Source: Dendrobium chrysotoxum (taxonomy: Eukaryota > Streptophyta > Magnoliopsida > Asparagales > Orchidaceae). From it: DNA of 64,000 bases. A program made the position numbers and the translations under genes. The stretch spans positions 46,026,683-46,090,682 of the forward strand of contig CM034297.1 of the NCBI GenBank assembly GCA_019925795.1. The letters run 5' to 3'. This document shows positions 1 to 11,840 of the stretch, one piece after another. The notes beneath the pieces were generated by a model. The model worked only from the letters and a program-made list of their open reading frames with translations. It did not search any database and had not been told where the DNA came from. The number at the start of each line of letters is the position of its first letter. Position 1 is the stretch's first letter.

Positions 1-249
1 AGACTGAGGGGTTACTTAGACTGGTTGTGATAAAGGAGCACTGGGTTGACTGGTAGCTGGTTGCTTCCCCTAATCTACCGCAGAGATTGTAGTTGCTCAC
101 TTCTCGCAAGGTATCAGAGGTTTGTTGACTTTCTTCTCATAGCATAGCACCTTCAAGAATGGCATCTGAGGAGCATTTTCTTATAGGTTATTGGCCTTAT
201 TGAGAAGTTTTTTTAGAGGTTTTAATTTTTACCCCTTTCAGCAAAAAAG

Positions 250-2455
250 CAATATGCCCATGGATGTTCTTCAAGAGAATCTCTACTGTGTGTTGCTCTT
301 GTAATTGAGGTTCACACTTCATCAAGAGATTTCGCTATCTCAAGATGTACTCAACTAAAGACTCTCCCGGGTTCTGCTTTTTAACAACCAGATCACCCAT
401 GGTTGTACGCTATCGAGCTCCAAAGAATCTCTTTAAGAATAGACTATCTAGCACATTTAAGGTTCTTATTGAACCATTGGGCATATTTACATATCATTCA
501 AAAGTGATGCTATAGAGACTACTTATATATTGGTAAAATTATAGAGCATCTAACCCTCTTGTATTACAGTATCTCGCTCAAAAGTGGGCCAGATGTTGTC
601 TCAGGTTTTTGACACTGCTAAAGAATTTAAAAGATCATGGAATAAAGCCCTTTGGGTAAGGGACAAAATCATACCTTTGGGGTAGGGCCTACCCTTCGAA
701 ATAGGTGTGGTCCCTTAAGAATGGGTTATGGCCTCTCTTACCTGGTTTTTGATCATCTGCTTAATGTCTTTCTCGACTGGTGCTGGTGGGACTGAAGGGA
801 CTACTGTTTGAGTTGGAAGAACTACTAGAGGTACTGGAAGGACTACGGGAGCTGACTCTAGAATTTTTAAATTTGGATCTGATTTTTTGTTCTGTTCAAC
901 CACTGTATATACTGCAAGCTGTGACTGCTCAGGCTGAGGTTGCTGTGTTTTAACCAACTAGCTTTGTATTTCCTCAACTCTCAATAACATTTCTTCAATC
1001 TTTCTTTTTAGGTTCTTAATATATTCATCATTACTTTTCAATCTAACTAACCCATCTGAATGAGAATTAATAGTTGCTAAATCTTCTTCCCTACCTGATC
1101 AATGTCTGCTGGGTTCAACACCCTTACCTGATGCCCTAGTCTCAACCATGTTAATGCTACTAGCATTAGCTTCATTCTCATCAATTAAGAGATTATCTAA
1201 ATCTGGGTTAAAGGCTTCTACAACATCTTTCTTCTTAAGAATGTCGTTGATTTCATGCACAATCTTCCTCCTAATCCTGGAGCTTGTGATCTTCTATAGA
1301 AAGAGACACTGCTACTATCTGATCTATCATTTTCTCATCTGTATTAGGAACTATCCCTTCCCCTTTAATTATCCCAGGCTCGGTAGTCGCAAGGTGGCAT
1401 CCTCAAAAGGGTGAGGGACATCCTCCTTAGGAGGCGATGAAGGAGCTTGAGGGGTAGAAGCTCTTATATCGAGTGAGGGAGAGCCCTTACATCCCTGAGT
1501 AGGGAGCCTAAGAACATCAACAGGTATCTGGACATCTTCATTCTTACTAATTTTCTTGGGAATGTACTGCTTCTATGGAGACTTGGGCCTCTTGCCCTTA
1601 ATTTTGATTAATTTCTTGTCTTTATCCTCCTTCTGAGGCTTGACTACTACTGAGGTCAACTTTATAATTTAGCTGGAAGGATCGGTGGCCTACCATTTTG
1701 AGGGAGGCCATTTACAGATCTGATCAAAATAATCTCCTCCGTCTTAGTAGACAGGAGGCGAGGCACCCAGTGATAACACTCCACAAACATAGAGGAAACT
1801 GGCAGCTTAACGATTTTCTTATTTCTTCTCACAGGTTGAAGAGTCAGGTTTATGTCTTCAATTTTTTCTTCTTTTAAGATCTCTTTTTCAAACCTATGAG
1901 AAGTCACCCCCTTAAGATGTCTCATGTACTACTCTTTTATCTCACCTGCTTCGGCATCACAAATGTGGATGATGTTTCTCAGTATTCTAGTTCTCTAAAT
2001 CTATATTTCCTTAGGAGTTTTCTTGATAGAGTAGTCCACCGGGCATGGTGGAGAGCCTTTTATCTTGGTGACCCTCTCCTTCCCTGCAGTGGTAGTGAGG
2101 GGGCAAAAGTGACTCCCTTAAAGGAGTGGAGAAGAGGCAGGAATAGGCAACTCCTTAGCAGCTTCTAGCTCTACCTGGCCCAGAGAGCCTTCAGTTTAAT
2201 CATCTTTTTAAATTTTGTTATTTTCTTCCTGACCCTTCTCATGTAATTCTTCCTCTAGTTCCTAATCATGAAGGAGATTGCAGAACTTGACCCCTTCTAA
2301 GAAATAGACATCAGTTCAGTGTACTCAATAAGAGATTTTAGTTTCTCATCCTTCGTAGTAAAGGATGTAGTTAGTATGGAGGCAACAACAACCTCCATTT
2401 TGGGAGCAGGGGAGTCAATCCACGGCCCATCAGTAATCTCTATTGGAGGGATGTC
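250..2455 (-). pseudogene. Gag of gypsy element G1 (degraded)
   Basis: Read on the minus strand, about 330-620 encodes a stretch typical of the retrotransposon gag core: short motifs such as NMPNGSIRTLN, LFLKRFFGA and MGDLVVKKQNPGESLVEYI are legible, interrupted by stops. Upstream in the same orientation are short open pieces at 1662-1925 and 715-957; the latter is Pro/Val/Gln-rich and looks like a low-complexity linker. Gag would package element RNA in virus-like particles. Its N-terminal start lies beyond the A insertion, near 21919. No complete frame survives. Confidence 0.6.
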
Positions 2456-2460
2456 CTTCT
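2456..2460. repeat. Left target-site duplication of element A (CTTCT)
   Basis: CTTCT here pairs with CTTTT at 21767-21771. Removing A and one copy rejoins the minus-strand gag reading frame of G1, which supports CTTTT as the original target with one later T-to-C change. Confidence 0.7.
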
Positions 2461-2787
2461 TATTATAAATCTAGACCAAAATCCTATGATTTTGATGATA
2501 ATAAATATTATTAGATTTCTTACTAAGCAATCTCCTATTAATTACTATTATTGCATATCTATTTTTATTGTGCACTAACATTTCAAGCCCATTGTATATT
2601 GTACAAAATTGATCATCTTAAGACTGGGTAGAATAGGGCTAAGTGTCTGTAAGAGTCTGTTATTTTCTTTTTCTTATTTTTATATTTCTTGAGTCAAATC
2701 ATGTATTTGGTGGATGCTAAACTTGGTGACCATACATATATATACTCAAGGGAGTGAGATAGTGATAAAATTAGGAGTACTGTGTGA

Positions 2788-3325
2788 TACATATCATACT
2801 GTGCGATCAACAAATCAGAAAATCATTAAAATGACTAGTTATGATAATTAAAGTAATTTGAATTAGTCATATTGTATGATCCAGATCATACAGAAAGATC
2901 AGCCGAAATCAAGATCCTAGCCACCAATCATAATGTAGGCAATATTTTAAAATTCAAAATATGTACTAATCATATTGTATGATAGGTATCATTATATATG
3001 AAGTAATTAAATCTTTTCTAATTAAAATTATAATTAGGAAAACATTTTTGATTAAATTATTTAATCAGATCATACAGAATAATTGGAGTCAATCATATTA
3101 TACGACCAGATCCCTGCATGGGACCATAATGTATCATCGCCAATCATAAAGGATGATAAACCAAGATGTTCCAACTAATTGTATTAGACTATTCTTCATA
3201 TCATACTGGATAATCAGCACAATCAATTGAACTGATCATACAGCACTTTATAATTCATATAGTACTAATAAGGTGATTTAAACTAATTGTACTATACGAT
3301 CTTGGATCGTACTGAACGATCAGAG
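2788..3325 (+). promoter_or_regulatory. Palindrome array, GTAC type, in the A 5' LTR
   Basis: Many degenerate copies of an ATCGTAC-N-GTACGAT-like palindrome (for example ATCATACTGTGCGAT near 2798 and CGATCTTGGATCGTACTGAACGATC near 3297 in part), spaced tens of bases apart. They lie upstream of the LTR's TATA-like box, where Sirevirus LTRs are known to carry palindromic repeats. Probable U3 regulatory sites. Confidence 0.6.
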
Positions 3326-3599
3326 TCACCAAAATTGAATTCTAAGGCTTTTTGTGAGGCCTTATATTTAATCTCTCTCAATAGTTTTATTTCAAGTCTT
3401 TGGCTAATGAGTGGTCTTGAGAGAGAGCTTAGAGAAGAAGATCTAGGAGAGCTTCGGGAAGAAGAAAGAGAGAACTTATGTGTCAGGAAAAGTAGTGTGA
3501 GGGGTTCACACGGTTTCTCCAAGCAAGTGTCTTGCCTTATTTCCTCCAAGTGCCTGTCTAGGTTTCTTGGGTGGCTCTATGAAGAAATTCTTCAGCTCA

Positions 3600-3835
3600 A
3601 AGTAGTGGTTCTCTGCCATCACCATGAGGGTGAGAAAGGAGTTTGTAATTCTCTACCATCACCAGGAAGGTGAGAAAAGAATTCATGGTTCTCTGTCATC
3701 ACCTGGAGGGTAAGAAAGGAGGTCATGGTTCTCTTCCATCACTAGGAGTGTAAGAAAGGAGGTTGTGGTTCTCTGTCATCATTTGGAGGGTGAGAAAGGA
3801 GGTTAAGGTTCTCTGCCACATCGGGTTGGTGAAAA
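3600..3835 (+). repeat. Leader hairpin tandem repeat, A 5' LTR
   Basis: About six units of roughly 40 bp. Each holds GGTTCTCTGCCATCACC, a short loop and GGGTGAGAAAGGAG, so that TCACC pairs with GGTGA. The array ends with a shorter CACATCGGGTTGGTG unit. It lies downstream of the TATA-like box, so it should be transcribed (R/U5). Confidence 0.75.
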
Positions 3836-3849
3836 GATTGTAAGGGCTT

Positions 3850-4842
3850 TTTAAGAAGAAAATAAAAGCATCATCAATAGTGGAACAAAGGTAAATCAAA
3901 TAAGAATTTTAAGGCATCATCTGATACTATATATTTTGAATGTAGAAAGTCGGGCTAGTTGAGAATATATTGCCCCAACCTAAAAGATTGCCTGATCAAG
4001 GAGAAGGGTGAAGGGAAGATAAAGTTTAAAATGGGGAAGCAATTGATGCAGATGGCATTTTGGACAGACTTTGCTTCAAATTCATCTGAAACAAAAATAA
4101 AAGAGGAGGTAACCAATCTATGCCTTATGGAAGATAATTGTCTTGATCATTCTGATCAAGAGGAGGTATGTGAGCTTTCTTATAATGAATTATTTGAAGT
4201 TTCATAAAAAATTCACAATGTATATAGAAAGATCAAGAAAATATATGCTGTTCAAAACTCTGATTTCTCAAATTTGCAAAAAGAACATGATTTCCTTAGA
4301 ATAGATCATTCTGCACTAGATAAGGATCATATGTCTTTACTTGATGAATATGACACACTAAATAAGAAGCATGTTGATCTAAATAATGCACATGAATCCT
4401 TGATGTCAAAGCATCTTGAGTTAGAAAAATCATTTAAGAAATTAGAAGCACTTGCAAGTGAATTGGATAGTAGTGAGCATGTATTGAAATTAGAAGTAAC
4501 AAACTTTCAAAGTGCAAATGAATTTTAAAGCAAAAGTTAATGCACTTCAAAATAATAAACCATTACTTGCATTGGAATGGTGGCAATACTCATCATCACA
4601 GCATGCATCATATCCTAGGAAGAGGCATCATAACCCATTTAGATTAATGAATCCTTTTCCTAGTGTTAGGTGTCATTCTTCTGGCATGTTAGGTCACATA
4701 GCCCTCACTTGCACGATACACGATAGGACTCATCTTGTGTGGAGGCCAAAATTGCACACGCCATAATGTAGCATGCATGCATGTTATTCATCAAAGCATA
4801 AGATTACCCAAGCTCACTTGAGTTCCCAAATCTAACATGTGA
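3850..4842 (+). pseudogene. Gag, C-terminal half, element A
   Basis: Begins abruptly in the region before the CCHC knuckle because of the deletion joined to the LTR. The knuckle at about 3938-3982 is degraded (YFECRKSG, then a stop). Two open pieces follow (3959-4207 and 4274-4528) with heptad-rich Lys/Glu/Leu sequence typical of a long coiled coil, as in other copies. A second CCHC-like motif ending in GMLGHIALTC is at about 4670-4715, with one Cys changed to Ser. Gag ends at TGA 4840-4842. Gag would form the particle and bind RNA; this copy cannot. Confidence 0.75.
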
Positions 4843-4854
4843 TTGACTCTGTAG

Positions 4855-6170
4855 GAGTGATCTCACAAAAGGCCTAGTGAGAGCATATGGTACCTAGACA
4901 GAAGATGCTCAAGGCACATGATTGGAGATATAAAGCAAAGCATCACACTGTAGGTCAGGGCAGGAGGCAAGGTAACACTTAGAGATAATACCACTAAAAA
5001 AATGGTATGTTTAGGCATGATTAGTAATTCAAAAAATTTCATTATTGAAAATATACTACTAGTAGATGGCTTGAAACATAATTTGCTTATCTTAAGTCAA
5101 TTGTGTGACAAAGGCTTTCATATTAAATATTTATCTACTTGTTGTGTGATTAGTTTAAATGAGTATACCATTTTAGAAGGACAGAGAATCAATAATGTTA
5201 ACATGCTTGATTTAAATTGTATTGAATCTACTAATTATCTTTGCCTGAAAATAATTATTGATGAATCCTAGTTATGGTATAGGAGACTATGTCATGCAAG
5301 CATGAAAAATCTTAGGAAGATAACCTAAAAGGACCTAGTTAGAGGCATACCCAAACCAAACTTTTCTAAGGACCCCCTCTATGATACTTATCAACTAGGA
5401 AAATAAATCAAAACTTCCTTCTACTCAATTAAGGACATTACCACTCGTAGACCCTTAGAAGTCCTTCACATGAATTTATTTGAACTGGTTAGCACTACTA
5501 GCCTAGGGGGGAAAGTATATGGATATGTGATTGTTGATGATTACTCAAAATTTATATGGATTAGATTTTTATCACATAAGAATGAAACATTCGAGGAATT
5601 TAGAACATTCTCCACATTGATTCAGAAAAAATTAGGCTATGAAATCCTAACTATCCATAGTGATCATGGTGGGAAATTTAAAAATGATAAATTTGAATCA
5701 TTTTTTAAGGAGCTAGGCATAGAACATAATTTTTCATTACCTAGAATCCCTCAGCAAAAAGGGATTACTAAATGGAAGAATAGAACCCTAGTAGAAGCTG
5801 CTAGAGCCATGCTAGCTGAATACTCACTTCCTAAGTATTTTTGGGCAAAAGCAGTGAACACTACTTGCTATGTTTTTGATAGGGTTGATATTAGATCCAA
5901 GCTAAATAAGACACTCTATGAGTTACTCAATGGAATAACACCCAATCTCTCTCACCTTCTTGTCTTTGGATGTAAGGTGTTCATTCTAAAAAATGGAAAA
6001 TCTCTATTAGAAAAGTTTGATCCTAAATCTGATGAAGGTGTTTTCTTATAGAGTTTTTAATAAGAGAATATTACTGGTAGAAGAAACCAACCATGTAGTA
6101 TTTGATGAATCTGACAAATCTGTTGAACCTAGGTTAGAAGAAGAAGAACTGGTTAAGGTGACCTAAGGAG
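4855..6170 (+). pseudogene. Protease and integrase part of Pol, element A
   Basis: After a degraded protease region (about 4890-5250; GLKHNLLILSQLCDKGF legible) comes the pre-integrase HHCC region (LWYRRLCHASMKNLRK at about 5273-5320) and the integrase core, open from 5470 to 6051. Two of the three catalytic acids are gone: the first Asp is Asn (HMNLFELV instead of HMDLFGPV), and the Glu position reads GITKWKNR instead of GVAERKNR. The middle Asp in IHSDHGG remains. Integrase would insert the cDNA; this one looks inactive whatever its frame. Confidence 0.85.
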
Positions 6171-7863
6171 TAGAATCTATTAACCTAGAAAATATAGTAG
6201 AGGTTCAGAATCCATTACCAAAAAATTAGAGATACTCATCTAGCCAGCCTAAGGAACTCATCCTAAGAAATCCATCAGTAGGAGTAAGAACTAGGCATGG
6301 ACTTAGAAAGGAGGTTAGCCACTCGGCTTTTATCTCAATGGTAGAACCCTCAAACATAAATCAAGCTTTCTTTGATAAATTCTAGATTCTAGCCATATAA
6401 GAAGAGTTGAATCAATTTATTAAGAATGATGTTTGGGAGTTGGTTAGTAGACCTAAAGATCAGAGTGTGGTAGGAACCAAATCGATTTTCAAATATAAGA
6501 TGAATGACTCTGGTATAGTAACTAGAAATAAGGCTAGATTAGCAGCTAAGGGGTATAATCAAGTTGAATGAATTGACTTTGAAGAGACTTTTGCTCCTGT
6601 AGCAAGACTTGAAGCTATTAGAGTGCTATTAGCTTTTGGTTGCTTTTGGGGATTCAAGCTATATCAAATGGATGTTAAAAATGGGGTAATTAAAGAAGAT
6701 GTTTATGTAGAATACCCCCCAAGTTTTGAGAACTCTAAATTTCCCAATCATGTGTTTAAGCTAAAGAAGGCATTATATGGATTGAAGTAAGCACTTAGAG
6801 CTTGGTATGAAAGGCTGAGCACATTTCTCCTAGATAGAGATTTTGTTATGGGTAGTGTAGACACCACCCTATTCCTAAAGAAAGAAGGAGAAGAACTACT
6901 CATTATTTAAATCTATATTGATGATATACTGTTTGGATCTATAAATAAAAATCTTTATGATAAATTCTCAAAAACTATGAGTGAGGAGTTTGAAATGAGC
7001 ATGATGGGAGAGCTTACCTATTTCCTTAGATTTTGTGTAAAGCAAAGGGATGATGGAACTTTTCTTAGCCATTCAAAGTATATTAATGATATTCTTAAAA
7101 AATATGAGATGGATAATGCTAAGGCAATCAATACTCCCATGAGCTCCATCATTCAATTAGATAAGGATCCAAATGAAAAATCAGTTGATTAGAAGAAGTA
7201 TAGAGGGATAATTGGATTACCTTTTTACTTGACTGCCAGTAGAACTAATATCATATTTAGTGTTTGTCTCTATGCTAGATTTCAGCCTGATCCCAAAAAA
7301 TCCCATATGAGTGCTGTTAAAAAATTCATAGATATCTTCTAGGAATCCAAAACCTAGGAATTTGGTATCCTAGACATAGTACTTCTTTTGAAATCATAAG
7401 ATATTTTTATTCAGACTTTGCAGGATGTAGAGTCAATAGGAAAAATACTTCTAGAATCTATTAATTTATAGGACAATCTTTAGTCTTCTGGTCTAATAGA
7501 AAATAAAACTCTGAAGCCCTATCTACCACTGAAGCAGAATATATAGCTATAGGGAGCTATATTATAAAAGTCCTATGGCTTAAACAACAAATCTTAGATC
7601 TTGGACTACTTGTCAGTACTATTACAATCATGTGTGATAACACCAGTACTATCTATATTTCAAAAAATCCAATCCAACACTCCAGGACTGAACAAATAGA
7701 AATTAGACATAATTTCATTGGAGACCATGTAACTAAGGGGGATATATAATTACATCATATAGCTACTGAAAATCAACTGGAAGATATCTTAACAAAACCC
7801 CTTGCCTTGGAAACTTTTAGTACCCTAAGGACTAAACTAGGTGTCATAGATATTCATGCTTAA
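6171..7863 (+). pseudogene. Reverse transcriptase and RNase H part of Pol, element A
   Basis: Copia RT is legible: DFEETFAPVARLEAIRVL, a QMDVK block, KALYGLK, the active-site block IYIDDILFG (YIDD here, YVDD in other copies) near 6912-6935, and the open piece 6977-7192. In the QMDVK block an in-frame loss of about 15 bases removed the residues that precede NGVIKED elsewhere. RNase H follows to the stop at 7861-7863. Several in-frame stops (for example before IYIDD) break it. Confidence 0.85.
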
Positions 7864-8037
7864 ATCAAGATGATCTGGAAATTGAAAACATGAATGTTAT
7901 GTGTGTGTGCCTTTCTGTTAATTGTTTAATGTTCTTATTTGTGTTTTGTTATTTATGTTTTGATCTAATTTTTATGAATTATTTTTTCTTTTTTTTCTTT
8001 TTCATGAAGTTTCCTGATCATCACACATAAAAATAAA

Positions 8038-8280
8038 AAAAATCTCATATCGTATGGCACGATGCCACATCGTACTATACAATATGCATAAAATATCACA
8101 TCACTACTCACAACACATCCAATGGCTTTGATTGAATAATTATTAATGATCGTATGGTATGAATACCTAATTTGTATTGTACGATACATATGGGACTAGG
8201 TATTGCACAAATTGAATTCAGCTGGTATGAATTTAATATCGTATCGTGCTGTACGAGCACCTATTCATACAAGATGATTT
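8038..8280 (+). promoter_or_regulatory. Palindrome array before ORF3, element A (left half)
   Basis: Between RNase H and the B insertion, copies such as ATCGTATGGCACGAT, ATCGTACTATACAAT and ATCGTGCTGTACGAG occur. They are the same GTAC-type palindrome as in this element's LTRs. The array resumes after B at 18054. B inserted inside it. Confidence 0.6.
8276..8280. repeat. Left target-site duplication of element B (GATTT)
   Basis: GATTT, matched exactly by 18049-18053. Confidence 0.9.
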
Positions 8281-8574
8281 TGTTGCAAATTTGAATTCAA
8301 GCATTATAATTTTGATGATAACAAACATTCATGTTACTACTACACATCTGTTTAGTTTCCCTACCTACTAACTTTTCAAGTCCACAAGATCAGTTGTAAT
8401 TCAAGTCAGCTCAAGATTTGATAGATTAGGACTAAGTCAGTCTGTAACTTTTTAATTCCAATTGTTTTTATCTTTTCTTGAGTCAAATATAATAAGGTGT
8501 ATCCTGATGCTAAGTAACCTTGCACAAAAACACTCATGGAGAGAATTTTGGTAAGTCATGGAGTTTTCTATTTT

Positions 8575-9200
8575 TTGATCATATCGTACAGGACGATCCA
8601 AAATTATCCTGGACGATTAGTTAAAACAAAAACCCTAATTAGGGTATCTATGTTAAGTAAATTTGATTAGGCAAATCATCCTGGACAATCCTCCTATCGT
8701 CTTAGACGATATGATTAAATTCAGAAATCAGCCGCCAATCATATTTTAGGCAATATTTTATTTTATATATTTTGAACTAATCGTACAAAATGATCCAGAT
8801 CATCCTGGATGATTTATTACAATCTTGTCTAAAATAATCCCTTAATTAGGAGACTAGTTATGGTTAAATTATTCAATCATATCATACAGGATGATCGACC
8901 TAATCATTCTGGACAATCCTTATTGCGTGGGATGATCACCAATCATCCCAGATGAAAGTCATAATTTTCTTCTGATTATCTAGGATATCGTCCTGGACAT
9001 CCCGAACTATTATCTAGACGATTTTTCGATTTCCACTCAAATTAAACTAATCGTCCTGGACGATTATGGAATCATCCTGGACGATATGTTGAAATTATTT
9101 CTTCTGATCATCCAGATAATGGAAATTATCCTCGCTTAAAGTTTATTTTTGTAGTAATCATACAGAACGATTGACAGATCATCCTGGATGATCTTTGACG
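8575..9200 (+). promoter_or_regulatory. Palindrome array, GTCC type, B 5' LTR (U3)
   Basis: More than ten copies of ATCGTCC-N-GGACGAT and variants, for example ATCGTACAGGACGAT at about 8583, ATCGTCCTGGACGATTATGG near 9051 and ATCATCCTGGATGATC near 9178. About 45 bp after the last copy is the TATA-like CTATTTAAG. The same array is at about 16615-17240 in the 3' LTR. Confidence 0.7.
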
Positions 9201-9234
9201 GCTAGTTGAAATTTAGGACACTTTTTGAGGCCTT

Positions 9235-9243
9235 CTATTTAAG
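9235..9243 (+). promoter_or_regulatory. TATA-like box, B 5' LTR
   Basis: CTATTTAAG after the palindrome array; the same block is at 17278-17286 in the 3' LTR and, with small changes, at 58218-58227 in F. Confidence 0.5.
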
Positions 9244-9461
9244 CTCTTCTATCTGATGTTGAAATATCTTTTGTTGTTTTATTGTCCAAAGAGAGCTTAG
9301 AGGAGAGGGAGAGTTTAGGAGAGAGAGAGAGGATCTTATAAGGGAGAGTTTGTGAGGGGTTTCATAAAGGTTTCTCCAAGTAAGGATTTGATCATCTTCT
9401 TCCTTCTTCATCCTTGGTTCCTTGGTGGCTCTAGGGAGACGATCATCAGCATCAGATCTTG

Positions 9462-9612
9462 GTTCTCTGCCTACTCCAGGAGAGAGTAAAAGGATCGTCA
9501 GGTTCTTTGCCTACTCCAGGAGAGAGTAAAAGGATTGTCAGGTTGTCTGCCTACACCAGGATGGAGTAAAAGGATTCAAGGTTCTCTGCCTCACCAGGTT
9601 GGCGAAAAGATT
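9462..9612 (+). repeat. Leader hairpin tandem repeat, B 5' LTR
   Basis: Four units of about 38 bp: GGTTCTCTGCCTACTCC, loop AGGA, GGAGTA-like, then AAAGGAT. ACTCC pairs with GGAGT. The last, shorter unit is CTCACCAGGTTGGCG. Compare the A units, where TCACC pairs with GGTGA. Confidence 0.75.
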
Positions 9613-10004
9613 TTGTAAGGGCTTCTCCGTCTTGCTGTGGGGGCAAAAAGAGACAGACTATAGTTTAGTGCAATACCTAGAGGGGAGGCTCCGGGGAGTG
9701 GACGTAGGTCAGGTTGACCGAACAACTATAAATCTGGTGTGCTCTTTTCATTTACTTTTCTATACTTTAATTTTTACATTATTTATTCTTGATTATTTGT
9801 GTTGTTGAAATATCATAATCCTATTTCTGTGATATTGTTCTGCTTCCGCCTTGGGATAAAAGTAATTTATTTTTAAATATCAAAAATCACAAAAATATTT
9901 TCCTTGTTGTTTAAATTAAATTTTAAAAATATCAATTCACCCCCCCTCTTGGTTAGCCTCGGGACTAGTTCATAAGGGCTTAACAACCCTAGCGAACTTT
10001 CAAG

Positions 10005-10017
10005 TGGTATCAGAACA
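10005..10017 (+). promoter_or_regulatory. Primer-binding site, element B
   Basis: TGGTATCAGAACA two bases after the LTR end, close to TGGTATCAGAGC, the complement of the plant initiator-Met tRNA 3' end. It primes minus-strand cDNA. Confidence 0.85.
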
Positions 10018-10060
10018 GGATTCATAAATAAAGTTTTGAAAAAATTTTAAATTTTGATCC

Positions 10061-11829
10061 ATGGCTAACTTTGGAAATCGTAATACTCCGAAAGGTTATT
10101 CAATCACATGACCACCTTTATTTGATAATATTCCTTTTGATTTTTGGAAAACTTGCATGTCCACCTTTTTACAATCGATCGATTATCGCATGTGGATGCT
10201 TATTATAGAAGGATATTCTGTACCTTATAGACTTGTAAACAGTGTTAAAATTGAACCTCCTTTTTCTGAATGGACAACTAATGATAGAGATCTTACTCAA
10301 TTTAATGCTAAATATTTAAACTGCTTTTTCTGTGCATTAAAATCTAAAGATTAAATATGTGTTTCAACATTTGTAACTGGTAAAGAAATTTGGGATAGAT
10401 TATGCATTACTTATGAAGGAACGAATGAGGTACATTAGATTGAACATTCTTTTGCATGATTATGAACTCTTTCGCATGAAACCAAATGAATCAATTTCTG
10501 ATATGTACATTAGATTTACACAGATTGTTACCTCCTTACATGCCTTAGGAAGAGAACTCATGAATTATGAAAAGTGAACTAGATTTTGAGATGTTTACCT
10601 TCTTCCTTTGATGCTAAAATTATTACAGTTATTGAATCTAAAGATTTGAATGTTTATTCTATTGATAACTTATTTGGATCATTAATTGCTTACGAGCAAG
10701 GAGTGAACTAAAGGCAGCTTGATGCATGTGAGAAGAAAAATGAGAAAACTATCACCTTGAAGGCTAACGACTCCGATGCTAGCTCTTCTGATTCTGATGA
10801 TGATGACATGGCCTTAATCACAAGGCAATTTAAGAGTTTCTTGAGGAATAAATAAAAGCATCATCATAAGTAGAACAAAGGTAAGAATAATAAGCATTCT
10901 AAAGCTTTATTTGATGTTATTTGCTTTGAATGCAGGAAGCCAGGGCACCTGAAGTCAGATTGTCCAACTCTGAAAGCCTACCCACCCAAGCAAGGAGAAA
11001 GCTGAAGAAAGCCTAAGTTCAATAAGGATAAAAAAAGATCCAAAAGGCTTTCTAGGCTAACTCAACATCAGAGACCTCTGAAACTGAAGTAGAAGAGGAG
11101 ATTATAAATCTGTGCTTAATGGCTGATGATCTTGGTCACTCTGACCAAGAGGAGGTATGTGAGTTAACATATTATCAATTATTTGAAATTTTTGAAAGAA
11201 TTCATTCATCATACAGAAAGCTAAAAAAATTGCATGCAAGCCTTAAAAATGATTTCTTTAATATGGAAAAAGAGCATAAAATTTTATTGAAAGATCACTC
11301 CACTTTAGATAACAATCATATGACTTTACCAGATGAATTTGATGAGTTAAATAAAAAGCATTCTATTTTAACTACTGAGCATGATTCCTTGAGAACATTA
11401 TATGTTGATTTAGAAAGGGCTTTCAAAGAACTAGACACCACTGCATGCAATTTAGATAGTAATGAGCATGCATTGAAACAACAAGTGGCAAGATATGAAA
11501 AAGCAAATGAGTTTCTAAGAGAAAAGGTCGTTGTATTAGAATAAAATGAAACAACACCTTCACTTGTAGGGTATTATAAAACATCAACAAAGCATGCATC
11601 ATTCAAACCTAGGAAGAAGTACAACAACCCAAATAGATTAGTAAACCATTTTTCTGGCGTTAGATATTTCTCTAGTGGCATGCTAGGACATATCTCCCAC
11701 ACTTGCACCATTCACCGTAGAACACATTTGGTGTGGAGACCAAAATTATAAAATTCATAGCATGCATTGCATTCTTCTTTTCATCACAAGGGACCCAAAC
11801 TTGTTTGGGTTCCTAAATCTGATATTTGA
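10061..11829 (+). pseudogene. Gag, element B
   Basis: Starts at ATG 10061 (MANFGNRNTPKGYSIT). The N-terminal copia gag domain is legible to about 10720, with stops and frameshifts. CCHC knuckle CFECRKPGHLKSDC is intact at 10922-10963. A long coiled coil follows (open 11119-11544), then a second CCHC-like GMLGHISHTC at about 11676-11705. Gag ends WVPKSDI at a double TGA (11827-11832). Long coiled-coil Gags are a Sirevirus trait, and published Sirevirus Gags bind dynein light chain LC8; no LC8 site was proven here. Confidence 0.85.
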
Positions 11830-11840
11830 TGATTTTGTAG

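Larger units (their letters stand above)
1..2460 (-). mobile_element. Ty3/gypsy element G1, gag portion (left part, split by A)
   Basis: Minus-strand remnant of a Ty3/gypsy retrotransposon whose gag runs off the window's left edge. It is continuous with 21767-24879: at the split, the minus-strand reading frame passes from 21772 into 2455 once element A and one copy of its target duplication are removed. The 5' end of gag, the primer-binding site and an LTR lie on the far side of A. Many stops and frameshifts show it is dead. Gypsy assignment rests on the retrotransposon-gag-like stretch at about 330-620 and the PBS type; lineage (Tat/Ogre-like, because of the long region before the gag core domain and the PBS) is inference. 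Confidence 0.7.
2461..3849 (+). repeat. 5' LTR of element A (3' end deleted)
   Basis: Aligns with the first part of the A 3' LTR (19838-21766): shared start (TTATTATAAATCTAGACC against TGTTACAAATCTAGACCC), palindrome array (about 2788-3325), TATA-like GTATTTAATC-type block near 3363 and leader hairpin repeats (about 3600-3835). It stops at TAAGGGCTTTTT and continues directly in gag, so U5 and the PBS are lost. Confidence 0.8.
8281..10002 (+). repeat. 5' LTR of element B
   Basis: 1722 bp from TGTTGCAAAT to ACTTTCA, followed directly by the PBS. It holds a palindrome array (about 8575-9200), TATA-like CTATTTAAG at 9235-9243, GA-rich leader, hairpin repeats (about 9462-9612) and the conserved end ending in CTAGCGAACTTTCA. 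Confidence 0.9.

Noticed and set aside
8575..9200. Palindrome arrays considered as a CRISPR array
   Set aside because: Repeats are short, degenerate, self-complementary and unevenly spaced, lie inside LTRs, and the sequence is a plant nuclear genome.
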